A program made the translations under genes and the position numbers. Positions 6,827-7,360 of a DNA stretch of 7,360 nt are shown in pieces; the first letter of the stretch is position 1, and every line of letters begins with the position of its first letter. This stretch comes from an uncultured Kiritimatiellota bacterium (GTDB lineage: Bacteria; Verrucomicrobiota; Kiritimatiellia; RFP12; UBA1067). The stretch spans positions 1-7,360 of the forward strand of contig CAKULV010000084.1 of the NCBI GenBank assembly GCA_934667425.1, read 5' to 3'. The notes under the pieces are model-generated. The model did no database searches, was not told where the DNA came from, and saw only the letters and a program-made list of their open reading frames with translations.

Positions 6827-7360
6827 TTACACGCTCGCCGCCGGGATGCACAGGTGGCCGCCGTCAACCAGCACGTTCGTGCCCGTCACGAACGACGCGG
6901 CGTCGCTGCACAGGTAGAGGATCACGTTCACGAGCTCGTCCGGCTGGGCGGCCGCGCCGCGCACGGTCGCCATCGTCGCCATGCCGGGGCGCGTCAGCAC
7001 CGGGCCAGGCGAGACGCAGATGGCGCGGACGCCGTGCGGCCCGCCCGCGAGGGCGAGCGACTTGACGAAGTTGAAGAGGCCCGACTTCGCCGCCCCGTAC
7101 ATCGCCCCGATGGCATCCGCCTCAATGCCCATCACGCTGCCGATGAGGCAGATGACGCCCCTCTTCGCCGCGACCATGTGCGGCATGCAGGCGCGGGCGA
7201 AATAGACCGGCCCACGCAGGTTCACGTCGATGCCCCAGTCAATCGTCTCGACCGGCTGCTCGTAGAACGGAACCCCCTTCGTTCCGCAGACGCGCGCCTC
7301 GTTGCCGCCCGCGAAGGGAATGAGCAGGTCGATCGCGCCGAACCGGTCGATGGCCAGCTG
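6827..7360 (-). CDS. Short-chain dehydrogenase/reductase (SDR), C-terminal part
   Basis: The reading frame is open to the right edge, giving the last 177 residues; the N-terminal Rossmann glycine motif lies outside the window. Numbering from the first visible residue: DRFGAIDLLIPFAGG (5-19) is the end of beta-4 and the NNAG region; DVNLRG carries the active-site Asn47; CLIGS carries Ser75; YGAAK gives the catalytic Tyr88 and Lys92 (YxxxK); VRAICVSPGPVLT (111-123) is the PG motif after beta-6; VTGTNVLVDGGH (158-169) is the standard C-terminal strand. This is a classical SDR of the FabG-like type, an NAD(P)-dependent oxidoreductase acting on an alcohol or ketone, cytoplasmic by family. The NN of NNAG is replaced by PF. 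A GTG at 7225 is an internal codon (Val46), not the start, since the conserved family sequence continues upstream of it. Third positions are about 91% G/C over the first 45 codons. It is first of the four genes and may supply a sugar or sugar-acid oxidation step; the substrate cannot be read. Confidence 0.88.
   Translation of the reverse strand, partial: QLAIDRFGAIDLLIPFAGGNEARVCGTKGVPFYEQPVETIDWGIDVNLRGPVYFARACMPHMVAAKRGVICLIGSVMGIEADAIGAMYGAAKSGLFNFVKSLALAGGPHGVRAICVSPGPVLTRPGMATMATVRGAAAQPDELVNVILYLCSDAASFVTGTNVLVDGGHLCIPAASV

Noticed and set aside
6787..6867. An N-terminal extension of the LamG-repeat protein from an upstream start at 6867
   Set aside because: The 27 added residues are polar and basic, would bury the signal peptide, overlap the SDR coding end, and lack a binding site; 6786 has one.
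7223..7225. A GTG start for the SDR
   Set aside because: The SDR family sequence (FGAIDLL...FAGG) continues in frame upstream to the window edge, so the GTG is an internal valine.
1..7360. CRISPR arrays, tRNA/rRNA, insertion sequences or direct DNA repeats
   Set aside because: Read on both strands, none was seen; almost all of the window is protein-coding.

Overview
The window holds four genes, all on the minus strand and tightly spaced (gaps of 40, 12 and 37 bp, none with a visible terminator hairpin), so it reads as one transcription unit running from high to low coordinates. In transcription order they are: the 3' part of a short-chain dehydrogenase/reductase (SDR) gene, entering from the right edge; a 1248-residue exported beta-rich protein with two tandem LamG-like modules; a 925-residue protein with an N-terminal glycoside-hydrolase-like region (GH71/GH99-type motif) and a C-terminal LamG-like domain; and the 5' end of a dihydrodipicolinate synthase (DapA)-family gene with an apparent signal peptide, leaving at the left edge. 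Coding density is close to complete, and no RNA gene, CRISPR array, insertion sequence or stretch over 300 bases without a gene was seen.

The organism is probably a member of the Verrucomicrobiota/Kiritimatiellota/Lentisphaerota group, quite possibly from a gut or another polysaccharide-rich habitat. This rests on the GC-rich coding, very large LamG-containing secreted proteins, the type of GH71/GH99-like enzyme, and a DapA-family variant of a kind I associate with planctomycete and verrucomicrobial genomes. No marker gene is present, so this is inference.

Region by region: 6827-7360 is the SDR (catalytic Asn, Ser, Tyr and Lys all visible; NNAG motif altered). 3040-6786 is the LamG-repeat protein. 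250-3027 is the hydrolase-like protein. 1-212 is the DapA-like fragment. The two middle genes use noticeably less G/C at third codon positions (about 60-70% in the parts I counted) than the two flanking fragments (about 90%).

A plausible joint role is carbohydrate use. The LamG protein would bind or display a glycan at the surface, the hydrolase-like protein would cleave it, and the SDR and DapA-family aldolase/lyase would act on a sugar or sugar-acid product. The gene order and domains support this picture, but no substrate can be read from the sequence.
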